Below are positions 56,502 through 64,000 of a DNA stretch of 64,000 nucleotides, in pieces. Within the stretch, counting starts at the first letter, position 1. Each line of letters starts with the position of its first letter. The notes beneath the pieces were generated by a model, which was given only the letters and a program-made list of their open reading frames with translations, was not told where the DNA came from and did not search any database. A program made the translations under genes and the position numbers. The stretch is from Azospirillum agricola (GTDB lineage: Bacteria; Pseudomonadota; Alphaproteobacteria; Azospirillales; Azospirillaceae): assembly GCF_017876095.1 (NCBI RefSeq), contig NZ_JAGINM010000001.1, positions 310,001 to 374,000 of the forward strand, in the 5' to 3' direction.

Positions 56502-56804
56502 ATGTCCAAGAGCCTTGCCCCGCTGCGCGCCGAGATCGACGCCATCGACGACGAGATCGTCGCCCTGCTGGGCAAGCGCCTGTCCGTCGTCCACCGCGTC
56601 GCCGCGGTGAAGATGGCGGAGGGGCTGCCGGCCGTGCTGCCCGACCGCGTCGAGGCGGTGAAGGCGCTGGCGGCCGAACGCGGCAAGGCCCATGGCCTGG
56701 ATCCGGCCTTCATGGTCACCCTGTACCAGACGATCATCGACGAGGCGTGCCGGGTCGAGGAGGGCATCTTCGCCGCCGGCCCCCAGGACGCGCCTCGCTC
56801 CTGA
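56502..56804 (+). CDS. AroQ-fold chorismate mutase/PchB-like protein in the pdh operon
   Basis: The 100-aa helical protein is an AroQ-class (type II) domain: 'LRAEIDAIDDEIVALLGKRL' (Arg9, Arg26), 'RVAAVKMAEG' (Lys37), 'LPDRVEAVKALAAERGKAHG' (Arg49) and 'LDPAFMVTLYQTIIDEACRV'. AroQ enzymes turn chorismate into prephenate. Compared from memory with E. coli chorismate mutase, the Glu that follows the Arg of the 'RE' pair is Val here, as in PchB (isochorismate-pyruvate lyase), and the catalytic Gln seems shifted by one. So the reaction is uncertain. It sits 24 bp after E2 and 13 bp before lpd, fully inside the pyruvate dehydrogenase operon. Confidence 0.85.
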   Translation: MSKSLAPLRAEIDAIDDEIVALLGKRLSVVHRVAAVKMAEGLPAVLPDRVEAVKALAAERGKAHGLDPAFMVTLYQTIIDEACRVEEGIFAAGPQDAPRS

Positions 56805-56817
56805 AGGGAGAACATCC

Positions 56818-58215
56818 GTGGCCGACATGAACTACGACGTCATCGTCATCGGCGGCGGGCCGGGCGGTTACGTGGCGGCGATCCGCGCCGCGCAGCTGGG
56901 CCTGCACACCGCCGTGATCGAGCGTGAAAATCTCGGCGGCATCTGCCTGAACTGGGGCTGCATCCCGACCAAGGCGCTGCTGCGCTCGGCCGAGGTGCTG
57001 CGCAACGCCAAGCACGCGAACGACTACGGTCTGGTCATCCAGACTCCGGGCTTCGACCTCGACAAGGTCGTGCAGCGCTCGCGCAAGGTCGCCAACCAGC
57101 TCAACGGCGGCGTCAAGCACCTGCTGAAGAAGAACAAGGTCACCGTCATCGAGGGCGCCGCCAAGCTGGCCGGCAAGGGCCTCGTCGCCGTCTCCAAGGG
57201 CTCGGCCCCGGTCGGCACCTTTGGCGCCAAGCACATCATCATCGCCACCGGCGCCCGCGCCCGCACCCTGCCGGGGCTGGAGGACGACGGCAAGCTGGTC
57301 TGGACCTACCGCAAGGCGATGACTCCGGACGTCACGCCGAAGTCGCTGCTGGTCATCGGCTCCGGCGCCATCGGCATCGAGTTCGCCAGCTTCTACAACG
57401 AGCTGGGCGCCAAGGTGACGGTCGTCGAGGTGATGGACCGCATCCTCCCGGTGGAGGATGAGGAAATCTCGGCGATGGCCCGCAAGTCCTTCGAGAAGCA
57501 GGGCATGCGCATTATCACCGGCGGCAAGGCCGGCAACCTGCGCAAGAGCGCCGACAGCGTCACCGTCGCGGTCGAGGCCGGCGGCAAGACCGAGGACATC
57601 ACGGTCGACCGCGTCATCGTCGCCGTCGGCATCAGCCCGAACACGGAAAACCTCGGGCTGGAAGGCACCAAGGTGAAGCTGGACCGTGGTCACATCCAGA
57701 CCAACGCGATGTGCGAGACCGACGAGCCCGGCGTCTACGCCATCGGCGACGTGACCGGCGCCCCCTGGCTCGCCCACAAGGCCAGCCACGAGGGCGTGAT
57801 CGTCGCCGAGCACATCGCCGGCAAGCACCCGCACGGTCTGAACATCCTCGGCATCCCCGGCTGCACCTACTCCCACCCGCAGATCGCCTCGGTCGGCCTG
57901 ACGGAGAAGAAGGCCAAGGAGAAGGGCTACGAGGTCAAGGTCGGCCGTTTCCCCTTCATCGGCAACGGCAAGGCCATCGCGCTGGGCGAGACCGAGGGCA
58001 TGGTCAAGACCGTGTTCGACGCCAAGACCGGCGAGCTGCTCGGCGCCCACATGATCGGCGCGGAAGTGACCGAGCTGATCCAGGGCTACACCGTCGCCAA
58101 GACCATGGAGACGACCGAGGCCGAGCTGATGCACACCGTGTTCCCGCATCCGACCCTGTCGGAAATGATGCACGAGTCGGTTCTTGATGCCTATGGCCGG
58201 GCGATCCACTTCTAG
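56818..58215 (+). CDS. lpd: Dihydrolipoamide dehydrogenase (E3)
   Basis: E3 reoxidises dihydrolipoyl groups with NAD+. The 465-aa protein starts 'DVIVIGGGPGGYVAAIRAAQ' (FAD site), with the redox disulfide 'GGICLNWGCIPTKALL' (Cys43/Cys48), an NAD-binding 'LLVIGSGAIGIEFASFYNEL', 'YAIGDVTGAPWLAHKASHEG' and the C-terminal active-site 'HTVFPHPTLSEMMHESVLDA'. The GTG at 56818 has AAGGGAG 8 bp upstream; an ATG at 56827 is an alternative. CLNWGC rather than CLNVGC is typical of pdh-linked alphaproteobacterial E3. Confidence 0.95.
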   Translation: MADMNYDVIVIGGGPGGYVAAIRAAQLGLHTAVIERENLGGICLNWGCIPTKALLRSAEVLRNAKHANDYGLVIQTPGFDLDKVVQRSRKVANQLNGGVKHLLKKNKVTVIEGAAKLAGKGLVAVSKGSAPVGTFGAKHIIIATGARARTLPGLEDDGKLVWTYRKAMTPDVTPKSLLVIGSGAIGIEFASFYNELGAKVTVVEVMDRILPVEDEEISAMARKSFEKQGMRIITGGKAGNLRKSADSVTVAVEAGGKTEDITVDRVIVAVGISPNTENLGLEGTKVKLDRGHIQTNAMCETDEPGVYAIGDVTGAPWLAHKASHEGVIVAEHIAGKHPHGLNILGIPGCTYSHPQIASVGLTEKKAKEKGYEVKVGRFPFIGNGKAIALGETEGMVKTVFDAKTGELLGAHMIGAEVTELIQGYTVAKTMETTEAELMHTVFPHPTLSEMMHESVLDAYGRAIHF

Positions 58216-58254
58216 TTAAGCTTTCCGAGGCGACGGTTTCCCAAGGTGCGGGTG

Positions 58255-58740
58255 ATGGATCGCGCGAGCGCCGCGTATGACGAGGACTTCTACGCCTGGA
58301 CGCAGAGCCAGGCGGCGGAGCTTCGCCGTGCCGGCGCCGAGCGGAACAACGCTCCCGTCGACTGGGCGAACGTCGCCGAGGAGATCGAGAGCATGGGCCG
58401 CAGCCAGAAATCGGAGATCGACAGCCGCCTGTCCGTGCTGCTGGTCCATCTGTTGAAATGGCTGTGCTGCCCGGATCTGCGCGAGCGTTGCGAACGGGGC
58501 TGGCGGCTGACCATCCGGGAACAGCGCCGGAAGCTGCTGCGCGAGATGAAGGACAGCCCGAGCCTGGGACCCTTCATCGCCGAGATCTTCGCGGAAAACT
58601 ACCAGGAAGCGCGCCTGCGCGCCGCCGTCGAGGCCGAGGCGCCGGACGGCCAATTCCCAGCCGAACCGCCTTTCACGCTTGACCAGGCGCTCGATCCGGC
58701 CTATCCGGCGGCTTTGTTTCCGCCGGAAGGGCGGGCCTAG
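58255..58740 (+). CDS. DUF29 domain protein, copy 2
   Basis: This 161-aa paralogue of the protein at 8089-8571 shares the core: '[20 protein letters not shown]', '[20 protein letters not shown]' and '[15 protein letters not shown]', then '[20 protein letters not shown]'. The family function is unknown. The ATG at 58255 has AAGG 9 bp upstream; a GTG at 58246 would add three residues. It lies 39 bp after lpd and ends 58 bp before lipA, on the same strand as both. Confidence 0.87.
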   Translation: MDRASAAYDEDFYAWTQSQAAELRRAGAERNNAPVDWANVAEEIESMGRSQKSEIDSRLSVLLVHLLKWLCCPDLRERCERGWRLTIREQRRKLLREMKDSPSLGPFIAEIFAENYQEARLRAAVEAEAPDGQFPAEPPFTLDQALDPAYPAALFPPEGRA

Positions 58741-58798
58741 TGCCTTACCGTTCATTTTCGGGGCCGCGAACGAGCCGGCCGTCGGGAGCCTTCAGACC

Positions 58799-59755
58799 AT
58801 GACCCTCGTCGATCAGACCGAGAAGCTTCGCCACCCCGAAAAGGCCCACAAGCCGGACAACCCCATCTCCCGCAAGCCCGCCTGGATCCGCGTCAAGGCG
58901 CCGATGAGCCAGGAGTACAACGAGACCCGCCAGCTGATGCGCGGGCTCAAGCTGAACACGGTGTGCGAGGAGGCGGCCTGCCCGAACATCGGCGAGTGCT
59001 GGAAGCAGAAGCACGCCACCTTCATGATCCTGGGCTCGATCTGCACGCGCGGCTGCGCCTTCTGCAACGTCGAGACCGGGCGCCCGGACCTGCTCGACCC
59101 GCATGAGCCGGAGAAGGTCGGCGAGGCGGTCGGGCAGCTCAAGCTCAGCCACGTCGTCATCACCTCGGTGGACCGCGACGACCTTCCGGACGGCGGCGCC
59201 GAGCATTTCGCCCGCACCATCCGCGCCGTGCGCGAAGCGTCGCCGGGCACCACCATCGAGATCCTGACCCCCGACTTCCAGAAGAAGAAGGGCGCCCTGG
59301 AGGTGGTGGTCGAGGCCCGGCCCGACGTCTTCAACCACAATCTGGAGACGGCGCCGCGCCTCTACCCGACGATCCGGCCGGGCGCCCGCTACTTCACCTC
59401 GCTGCAACTGCTGTCGAAGGTCAAGGAACTCGACCCGACCATCTTCACCAAGTCCGGCATCATGGTCGGGCTGGGCGAGACGAAGGAGGAGGTCGCGCAG
59501 GTGATGGACGATCTGCGCGCCGCCGATGTGGACTTCATGACGATTGGGCAGTATCTCCAGCCGACGCCGAAGCACGCGGCGGTGGATCGTTTCGTGACGC
59601 CGGAGGAGTTCGCCGGTTACACCACGGTCGGCCGTGGCAAGGGCTTCCTGCTGGTGGCCTCGTCGCCGCTGACGCGCTCGTCCTACCACGCGGGCGACGA
59701 TTTCGAGAAGCTGCGGGCCGCCCGCCTGAAGAAGCTGGGTGTCGCGGCGGAGTAA
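58799..59755 (+). CDS. lipA: Lipoyl synthase
   Basis: LipA is a radical-SAM enzyme that inserts two sulfurs into octanoyl groups on lipoyl domains. The 318-aa protein has the auxiliary cluster ligands '[20 protein letters not shown]' and the radical-SAM site '[15 protein letters not shown]', plus '[19 protein letters not shown]' and '[20 protein letters not shown]'. The ATG at 58799 matches the conserved N-terminus. It follows pdh genes whose E1-beta and E2 lipoyl domains need it. Confidence 0.97.
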   Translation: MTLVDQTEKLRHPEKAHKPDNPISRKPAWIRVKAPMSQEYNETRQLMRGLKLNTVCEEAACPNIGECWKQKHATFMILGSICTRGCAFCNVETGRPDLLDPHEPEKVGEAVGQLKLSHVVITSVDRDDLPDGGAEHFARTIRAVREASPGTTIEILTPDFQKKKGALEVVVEARPDVFNHNLETAPRLYPTIRPGARYFTSLQLLSKVKELDPTIFTKSGIMVGLGETKEEVAQVMDDLRAADVDFMTIGQYLQPTPKHAAVDRFVTPEEFAGYTTVGRGKGFLLVASSPLTRSSYHAGDDFEKLRAARLKKLGVAAE

Positions 59756-59791
59756 GGTTCGGGTCTACAGGGTCACCATCGGGATAAGGGC

Positions 59792-60247
59792 ATGCCGACT
59801 CACGCGGAAAAGAAGGTTCTTCCCTACACGCCGAAGCAGATGTACGACCTGGTTGCCGATGTGGAGAAGTATCCGGAGTTCTTGCCCTGGTGCCTGGCCG
59901 CCCGCATCCGCCGCCGTGAAGGCGACGTGATGTTCGCGGACCTCATCATCGGTTTCAAGATGGTCCGCGAACGCTTCACCTCGCGGGTCGAGCTGAAGGA
60001 GCCCGAGTGCCGGATCGACGTCCAGTACACCGACGGGCCGTTCCAGTACCTGAACAACCACTGGATCTTCCAGGAGCACGAGCGCGGCTGCTGCGTCGAT
60101 TTCTTCGTGGATTTCGAGTTTCGCTCGAAGATGCTGCAAAAGATCATGGGGTTGCTGTTCAACGAGGCGGTGCGCCGCATGGTGCATGCCTTCGAGGCCC
60201 GCGCCGACCAGCTCTACGGCCGTGCGGGAGCGCCGCAGTCGGCGTGA
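59792..60247 (+). CDS. COQ10/RatA-like START-domain protein
   Basis: The 151-aa protein is of the polyketide-cyclase/START superfamily: 'EKKVLPYTPKQMYDLVADVE', 'KYPEFLPWCLAARIRRREGD', 'RFTSRVELKEPECRIDVQYT' and 'FRSKMLQKIMGLLFNEAVRR'. Homologues include mitochondrial Coq10 (ubiquinone binding) and E. coli RatA. In alphaproteobacteria it follows lipA as here, and ubiquinone chaperoning is the more likely role; a toxin role is not supported by context. Confidence 0.88.
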   Translation: MPTHAEKKVLPYTPKQMYDLVADVEKYPEFLPWCLAARIRRREGDVMFADLIIGFKMVRERFTSRVELKEPECRIDVQYTDGPFQYLNNHWIFQEHERGCCVDFFVDFEFRSKMLQKIMGLLFNEAVRRMVHAFEARADQLYGRAGAPQSA

Positions 60248-60433
60248 TCCCGCGCGGATTCCCGAAGCCCCCGTTTCCCGAGCGACCGTGTTGCGGGCAA
60301 GCGTGTTTCCACGGCGAAGCCAGCATCACGCAAGCACGCTCCTGAAATCCGCTGGACACATGTGGAATCGACGCGGCTCGCCTCGTCCACGAATCCCAGC
60401 CGGATGGTCGTGGCGCGGGGCCGGGCATGACGA

Positions 60434-60452
60434 TCCTTGATTGGATCAAGGA
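60434..60452. terminator. Hairpin between the convergent COQ10-like and pentapeptide genes
   Basis: TCCTTGAT-TGG-ATCAAGGA is a perfect 8-bp stem, with no T-tract. It lies in the 220-bp gap 60248-60467, which holds no gene. Confidence 0.4.
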
Positions 60453-60467
60453 CGGCCAAGCGGGCTT

Positions 60468-61772
60468 TCAGATCGCCAGCAGTTGCAGCTTTTCCGGGTC
60501 GGTGGAGGCGGACAGCGTCCCCCGGCGCGCGCCGGACAGATAGGCCCGGCCGAGATTGGCGGAGAACTCGTCGCAGCCGCGCAGATCGGCGGAGGCGAGG
60601 TTGGCGTTTTCGAACATCGCCTTGGTGATCTTGGCGCCGGTCAGCCGGGCGCCCCGCAGGTCGGCCCCCTCCAGCTTCGCGCCCGACAGGTTGGTCGGCC
60701 ACAGCCGGCCGGCCGGCGTGCCGTCGGGGTTGCGCAGTTCGACCAGGCCGAAATCGGCGTCCCCGGCGTGGGCGCCGGACAGGTCGGCGTCCATCAGGTT
60801 GGCGCCGGTCAGGATCGCCTGGTCCAGCTTCGCGCCGCACAGCGCCGCCCCGCCGAAGTCGGCCAGCGACAGGAAGGCGTGGGCGAGCGACGCCTCGTTC
60901 ATGCGCGCCCCGCGGAAGACGGCGCCCGACAGGTCGGCGGCGGTCAGGTCGACCCCGCGCAGATCCATGCCGGTGAAGTCGGCGCGCCGCCCCTGCCGCC
61001 CGGCGCTGTTGATCCACTGGATGTGGGCCTCGAGCATCTGGCGGACCTCCGGCGGCAGGTTGCCGGTGCCCTTCATGTAGATGGCGCCGTTCAGATCGGC
61101 GCCGGCCGTGTCGGCCCCGGCCAGATCGACGTTGCGCAGCACCGCGTCGCGCAGGTCCGCATGACGCAGGATGGTCTGGTTCAGCGCGGCGCCGCTGAGG
61201 ATCGCGCGCTTCAGCTTGGCGCCGGTGAAGTTCGCCTCGCGCAGGTCGGCGCCGGCCAGATTGGCGGCGAACAGATGGGCCCCGGCGAAATCGGTGCCCT
61301 TCATGCCGGCGTTGGCGAGATCGGCGTGGCTGAGGTCGGCGTTCTTGAAATTGACGCCCTCCAGCGTGGCGTCCTGCAAGTTGGTGCGCTGCCGGATTTC
61401 CGGCGGCTTGCCGGACGAGAAGGTCAGGATCTGGCCGGGGCGCAGGTCCGCCTCCTCGAAATCGGTGCGGCGCAGATTGGCCTTCAGGAAGTTGGCGCCG
61501 CGCAGGTCGGCGCGGACGAAGCAGGATCCGACCAGAACCGCGCGGGTGAAGTTCGACCCGAACAGGTCGGACATGTTGAAGCTGACCTCTTCCAGCTCCG
61601 CGTCCGAGAAATTCACCTGGGTCAGCACCGACGAGTTCAGCGTGAAGCCCTTCAGCCGGAAGCCGGACAGATCGGCGCCCTTGGCCTGGAGCCGGACGCC
61701 GCCCGGTCGCAGCTTCAGATAGAACAGGTGATCCCTGACCTGCTTCAGGAAGTCGGTGGCCCGATCCGTCAT
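60468..61772 (-). CDS. Pentapeptide-repeat protein
   Basis: The 434-aa protein has no signal peptide and begins with a helical segment ('RATDFLKQVRDHLFYLKLRP'). It then carries dozens of A(D/N)LxX pentapeptides ('VRADLRGANFLKANLRRTDF', 'ADLREANFTGAKLKRAILSG', 'TGANLMDADLSGAHAGDADF'), which fold as a right-handed quadrilateral beta-helix. A central non-repeat break ('NLPPEVRQMLEAHIQWINSA', about residues 227-246) divides two repeat blocks. The family includes DNA mimics of gyrase (MfpA/Qnr), but this protein is longer and no target is known. The ATG at 61772 has GAGG 8-11 bp upstream. Confidence 0.88.
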   Translation of the reverse strand: MTDRATDFLKQVRDHLFYLKLRPGGVRLQAKGADLSGFRLKGFTLNSSVLTQVNFSDAELEEVSFNMSDLFGSNFTRAVLVGSCFVRADLRGANFLKANLRRTDFEEADLRPGQILTFSSGKPPEIRQRTNLQDATLEGVNFKNADLSHADLANAGMKGTDFAGAHLFAANLAGADLREANFTGAKLKRAILSGAALNQTILRHADLRDAVLRNVDLAGADTAGADLNGAIYMKGTGNLPPEVRQMLEAHIQWINSAGRQGRRADFTGMDLRGVDLTAADLSGAVFRGARMNEASLAHAFLSLADFGGAALCGAKLDQAILTGANLMDADLSGAHAGDADFGLVELRNPDGTPAGRLWPTNLSGAKLEGADLRGARLTGAKITKAMFENANLASADLRGCDEFSANLGRAYLSGARRGTLSASTDPEKLQLLAI

Positions 61773-61950
61773 GGAGGCAGCCTCGTCCAATGCCTCGCCG
61801 GACCCTTACGGTAACCGGAGGACCGGGCTTCGCGGAAGCGTCCAATACAAATTGTCACGTTACTAAACCGATGCTGGACATACCCGCCGGAAGCGCCCAA
61901 GCGCCCACCACCTTGGGTTTTGTATCACAAAAGCCGCGCCGCGTGCAGGC

Positions 61951-63114
61951 TCACGAGTCATCGCTTTGGCGATAGGGCGAAAGTTCGGCCAGCGCCGCGA
62001 CCTCGGCGGCGACGGCGGCGCGTTCCTCGGCCAGATGATGGTCAAGCGCCCGCCGGAAGCCCGGATCGGCGACCCAATGGGCGCTGTGGGTGGTCACCGG
62101 CAGGTAGCCGCGCTGGATCTTGTGCTCCCCCTGGGCGCCGGCCTCGACACGCTTCAGCCCGCGCTCGATGGCGAAATCGAGGGCGCGGTAGTAGCAGGCC
62201 TCGAAATGCAGGAAGCGGTAGCGCCCGTCCGACCCCCAGTTGCGGCCGTAGAGCGCGTCGGACCCCAGCAGGTTGAGGGCACCGGCCACCCATTCGCCGC
62301 CGTCCTCGCACATCACCAGCACCACGCGATCGGCCATCGTCCGCCCCAGCCGTTCGAAGAAAGCCCGCGTCAGGTAGCCGCCGCCCCATTTGCGGTCGGC
62401 GGTCTCCAGATAGAAGCGGTGGAAGGCATCCCAATGCTCCGCTTTCAGGTCGTCGCCGGTCAGGGTGTGCAGGCGGACGCCGCTGTCGGCGACCTCGCGC
62501 CGCTCCTTGCGGATCGCCTTGCGCTTGCGCGAGTTCAGAGCGTCGAGGAAGGCGTCGAAGCTCTCGTAGCCCCGATTCTCCCAATGATACTGCACCCCGG
62601 TGCGCCGCAGCCAGCCGGCCTCGCCCAGCCGCCCGGCATCGGCGGCGTTGGGAAAGGTGACGTGGGCGGAAGAGACGCCGTAGCGCTTCGCCACCCGTTC
62701 CAGCGCCGCGACCAGCGCGCCGGCCACCGCCTCGCCGCCGCCGGGAGCGACCAGCAGGCGCGGCCCCGGCACGGGGGTGAAGGGAACCGAGACCTGGAGC
62801 TTCGGGTAATAGTTGCCGCCGGCCCGCTCATAGGCGTTGGCCCAGCCGTGGTCGAAGACGTACTCGCCGTAGGAGTGGCTCTTCACATAGGCCGGAACCG
62901 CGCCGACCATCCGTCCGTCGGGATCGAAGGCGGCGAGGTGGCTGGGCTGCCAGCCGGTCTTGGCGACGGCCGATCCCGATTCCTCCAGCGCCAGCAGGAA
63001 GGCGTGGGAGACGAACGGGTCGTCGGGGCCGGCGCAGGCATCCCAGTCCCTGGCCTCCGCCTGGCCGACCCCGGTCAGGATGCGGATGGTGATGGCGCCG
63101 CTGCCGTCGGGCAT
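61951..63114 (-). CDS. GNAT/FemAB-like (DUF482) protein
   Basis: The 387-aa protein matches the FemAB-like DUF482 family (PF04339): 'SHAFLLALEESGSAVAKTGW', 'YVKSHSYGEYVFDHGWANAY', 'RKRKAIRKERREVADSGVRL', 'ETADRKWGGGYLTRAFFERL' and 'LKRVEAGAQGEHKIQRGYLP'. These have double GNAT folds and may transfer aminoacyl groups to cell-wall or other substrates; no reaction is established. The ATG at 63114 starts the conserved part. It lies 141 bp downstream of a ridA gene, the usual neighbour in alphaproteobacteria. Confidence 0.87.
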   Translation of the reverse strand: MPDGSGAITIRILTGVGQAEARDWDACAGPDDPFVSHAFLLALEESGSAVAKTGWQPSHLAAFDPDGRMVGAVPAYVKSHSYGEYVFDHGWANAYERAGGNYYPKLQVSVPFTPVPGPRLLVAPGGGEAVAGALVAALERVAKRYGVSSAHVTFPNAADAGRLGEAGWLRRTGVQYHWENRGYESFDAFLDALNSRKRKAIRKERREVADSGVRLHTLTGDDLKAEHWDAFHRFYLETADRKWGGGYLTRAFFERLGRTMADRVVLVMCEDGGEWVAGALNLLGSDALYGRNWGSDGRYRFLHFEACYYRALDFAIERGLKRVEAGAQGEHKIQRGYLPVTTHSAHWVADPGFRRALDHHLAEERAAVAAEVAALAELSPYRQSDDS

Positions 63115-63255
63115 GAACCGTCTCCCTTGCTTCGCCGAGGGAAGTGGGCGCTGCGCCGCATCGCGGCAAGACGCCCATCTCCCCCTTCGGCGCCACCCAG
63201 CCATCCCTTCCCGGCAGGTCGTTCCGGCCAGGCGGCTCCATTCAGGCGACTCCGG

Positions 63256-63723
63256 TCAGGCCACCTCGAGCACCGCCTCGACCTCGACCGCGACGTTGCC
63301 TGGCAGCGACGGCGCGCCGACGGCGGCGCGGGCGTGCCGGCCGGCATCGCCGAAGACCTCCTGCATCAGCTCCGACGCGCCGTTGATCACCGCCGGGTGG
63401 TCATGGAAATCGGCGCCCGAGTTGACGAACCCGCCGAGCTTCAGCACACGGGTCACACGGTCGAGGTCGCCGTCCAGCGCCGCCCTGGCCTGGGCCAGGA
63501 TGTTCAGGGCGCACAGGCGGGCGGCCTCCTTGCCCTGCTCGACCGTGAAGTCCTGGCCGACCTTGCCGAGGAAGCGGCGCTCGCCGTTCCACACGGTGAT
63601 CTGGCCGGAGATGTAGAGCGTGTTGCCCGAGCGCGTGTAGGCCACATAGGCCGCCACCGGGGCGGCGGCCTGCGGCAGCTCGATTCCCAGCTCGGCGAGG
63701 CGCGCGTCGATCCGACCGGTCAT
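63256..63723 (-). CDS. RidA-family protein (YjgF/YER057c/UK114)
   Basis: RidA proteins deaminate reactive enamines/imines made by PLP enzymes. The 155-aa protein has 'DARLAELGIELPQAAAPVAA' and 'VAYTRSGNTLYISGQITVWN', then 'GKVGQDFTVEQGKEAARLCA', 'LNILAQARAALDGDLDRVTR' and 'RAAVGAPSLPGNVAVEVEAV'. The C-terminal Arg is present, but Glu120-type residues differ as in the RidA subfamily with a longer N-terminus. The ATG at 63723 begins the family start. Upstream (63724-64000) no other gene is seen. Confidence 0.9.
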   Translation of the reverse strand: MTGRIDARLAELGIELPQAAAPVAAYVAYTRSGNTLYISGQITVWNGERRFLGKVGQDFTVEQGKEAARLCALNILAQARAALDGDLDRVTRVLKLGGFVNSGADFHDHPAVINGASELMQEVFGDAGRHARAAVGAPSLPGNVAVEVEAVLEVA

Positions 63724-64000
63724 GATGGTTGGTCCTTCCCTGTTGAAGTCACGGGTTTTCGGCGGGTGTTCCACGCCCCGACCATAGCCGCGCCGGTCCG
63801 GCGATGGGAAGAATCCTCCACCGGACTCCGCGGCAGTTCCGTCCGTGCCCGGCAAAGTTTTCCCGGAATCTTTTGCGGCGCGCTCCCATGCCCCGGCGGC
63901 CGGACTCGGCGCTTTCTGCCCACACATCATTATTATCAAATAAATTCAATAACTTGATTGGATATCGCCGAATTGGCACGGCCCTTGAATAAAGGAAGCC
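63724..64000. other. Right-edge intergenic region with an AT-rich patch
   Basis: This 277-bp region upstream of ridA holds no recognisable gene. The segment 63927-63970 is strikingly AT-rich for this chromosome. It is followed at 63974-63989 by TGGCACG-GCCC-TTGAA, which resembles a sigma-54 promoter but has A in place of the invariant C of the -12 GC. If real it would drive a gene beyond the right edge. Confidence 0.35.

Noticed and set aside
53586..56828. A >1000-codon minus-strand open frame opposite pdhB-pdhC
   Set aside because: Translation is Gly/Arg/Ala-rich with no domain, and it lies across well-supported pdh genes. The same applies to the long antisense frames at 12437-15502 and 18127-21876.
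59792..60247. Type II toxin (RatA) annotation
   Set aside because: No antitoxin gene is next to it, and linkage to lipA plus the START fold fit the COQ10 ubiquinone-binding role better.
60436..60448. FNR-like box TTGAT...ATCAA
   Set aside because: The spacer is three bases instead of four, and it lies between two convergent gene ends where no promoter is expected. A hairpin is the simpler reading.

Overview
The window is 64 kb of very GC-rich bacterial chromosome, almost fully coding, with GTG starts, 4-bp ATGA/GTGA overlaps and long operons. Gene content and order (zapA-6S RNA-fau; ruvCAB-ybgC-tolQRAB-pal-cpoB-tilS-ftsH; pdhABC-lpd-lipA with a lipoyl domain on E1-beta; a PhyR-like regulator; an RcnB-like protein; a FemAB-like/DUF482 protein beside RidA) point to an alphaproteobacterium, most likely Rhodospirillales and Azospirillum-like. 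That placement is inferred from gene content and composition, not from a database search. I see no rRNA, tRNA, CRISPR array, classical insertion sequence or prophage.

Layout. 1-5560: end of a TPR protein, a membrane chemoreceptor, and tkt-gap on the minus strand. 5561-8571: a G-run tract, then a DUF4164 coiled-coil gene, zapA, 6S RNA, 5-formyl-THF cyclo-ligase, a YmdB-like phosphoesterase and a DUF29 protein. 8769-21729: yebC and a long plus-strand block for Holliday-junction processing, the Tol-Pal envelope system, tRNA-Ile lysidine synthase and FtsH. 22010-32652: an unrecognised 388-aa protein, fabI, YihY, a DnaJ-like protein, a 17-kDa-antigen-like lipoprotein, pdxH, a cation-diffusion transporter, a soluble chemoreceptor, an MBL-fold hydrolase and an anion permease. 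32692-42565: an HD-GYP protein, zur-cobW zinc control, photolyase, the PdeM-helicase DNA-damage pair, a ribbon-helix-helix protein, an RcnB-like protein and an EAL protein. 42674-52475: a lone CoxL-type molybdenum hydroxylase, SRAP and thermonuclease genes, a PhyR-like regulator facing a GlsB stress protein, rpe, modABC, a small lipoprotein and ftsB. 52649-60247: the pyruvate dehydrogenase operon with a chorismate-mutase-fold gene inside it, then a second DUF29 gene, lipA and a COQ10/RatA-like gene. 60468-63723: a pentapeptide-repeat protein, a FemAB-like protein and a RidA protein.

How the genes work together. Central carbon metabolism is represented by tkt, gap, rpe and pdh, and LipA supplies the lipoyl groups used by both E1-beta and E2. 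Envelope constriction and integrity are represented by ZapA, FtsB, Tol-Pal-CpoB and FtsH. DNA repair is represented by RuvABC, PhrB, PdeM-helicase and SRAP. Metal handling is represented by Zur/CobW and ModABC, the latter 4 kb from a molybdenum enzyme.

The most unusual item is ruvC. A 516-bp cassette (10103-10618) encoding a DUF559 nuclease-like domain lies near its 3' end. The cassette is bounded by matching hairpins and a perfect 17-bp inverted repeat. It is a multiple of three long, so the product is a 353-aa RuvC-DUF559 fusion with all RuvC catalytic acids kept and the stop still overlapping ruvA. Conceptual removal restores a normal-length RuvC. Second in interest is the AroQ-fold gene between E2 and E3 of pyruvate dehydrogenase, which seems to lack two canonical chorismate-mutase residues.
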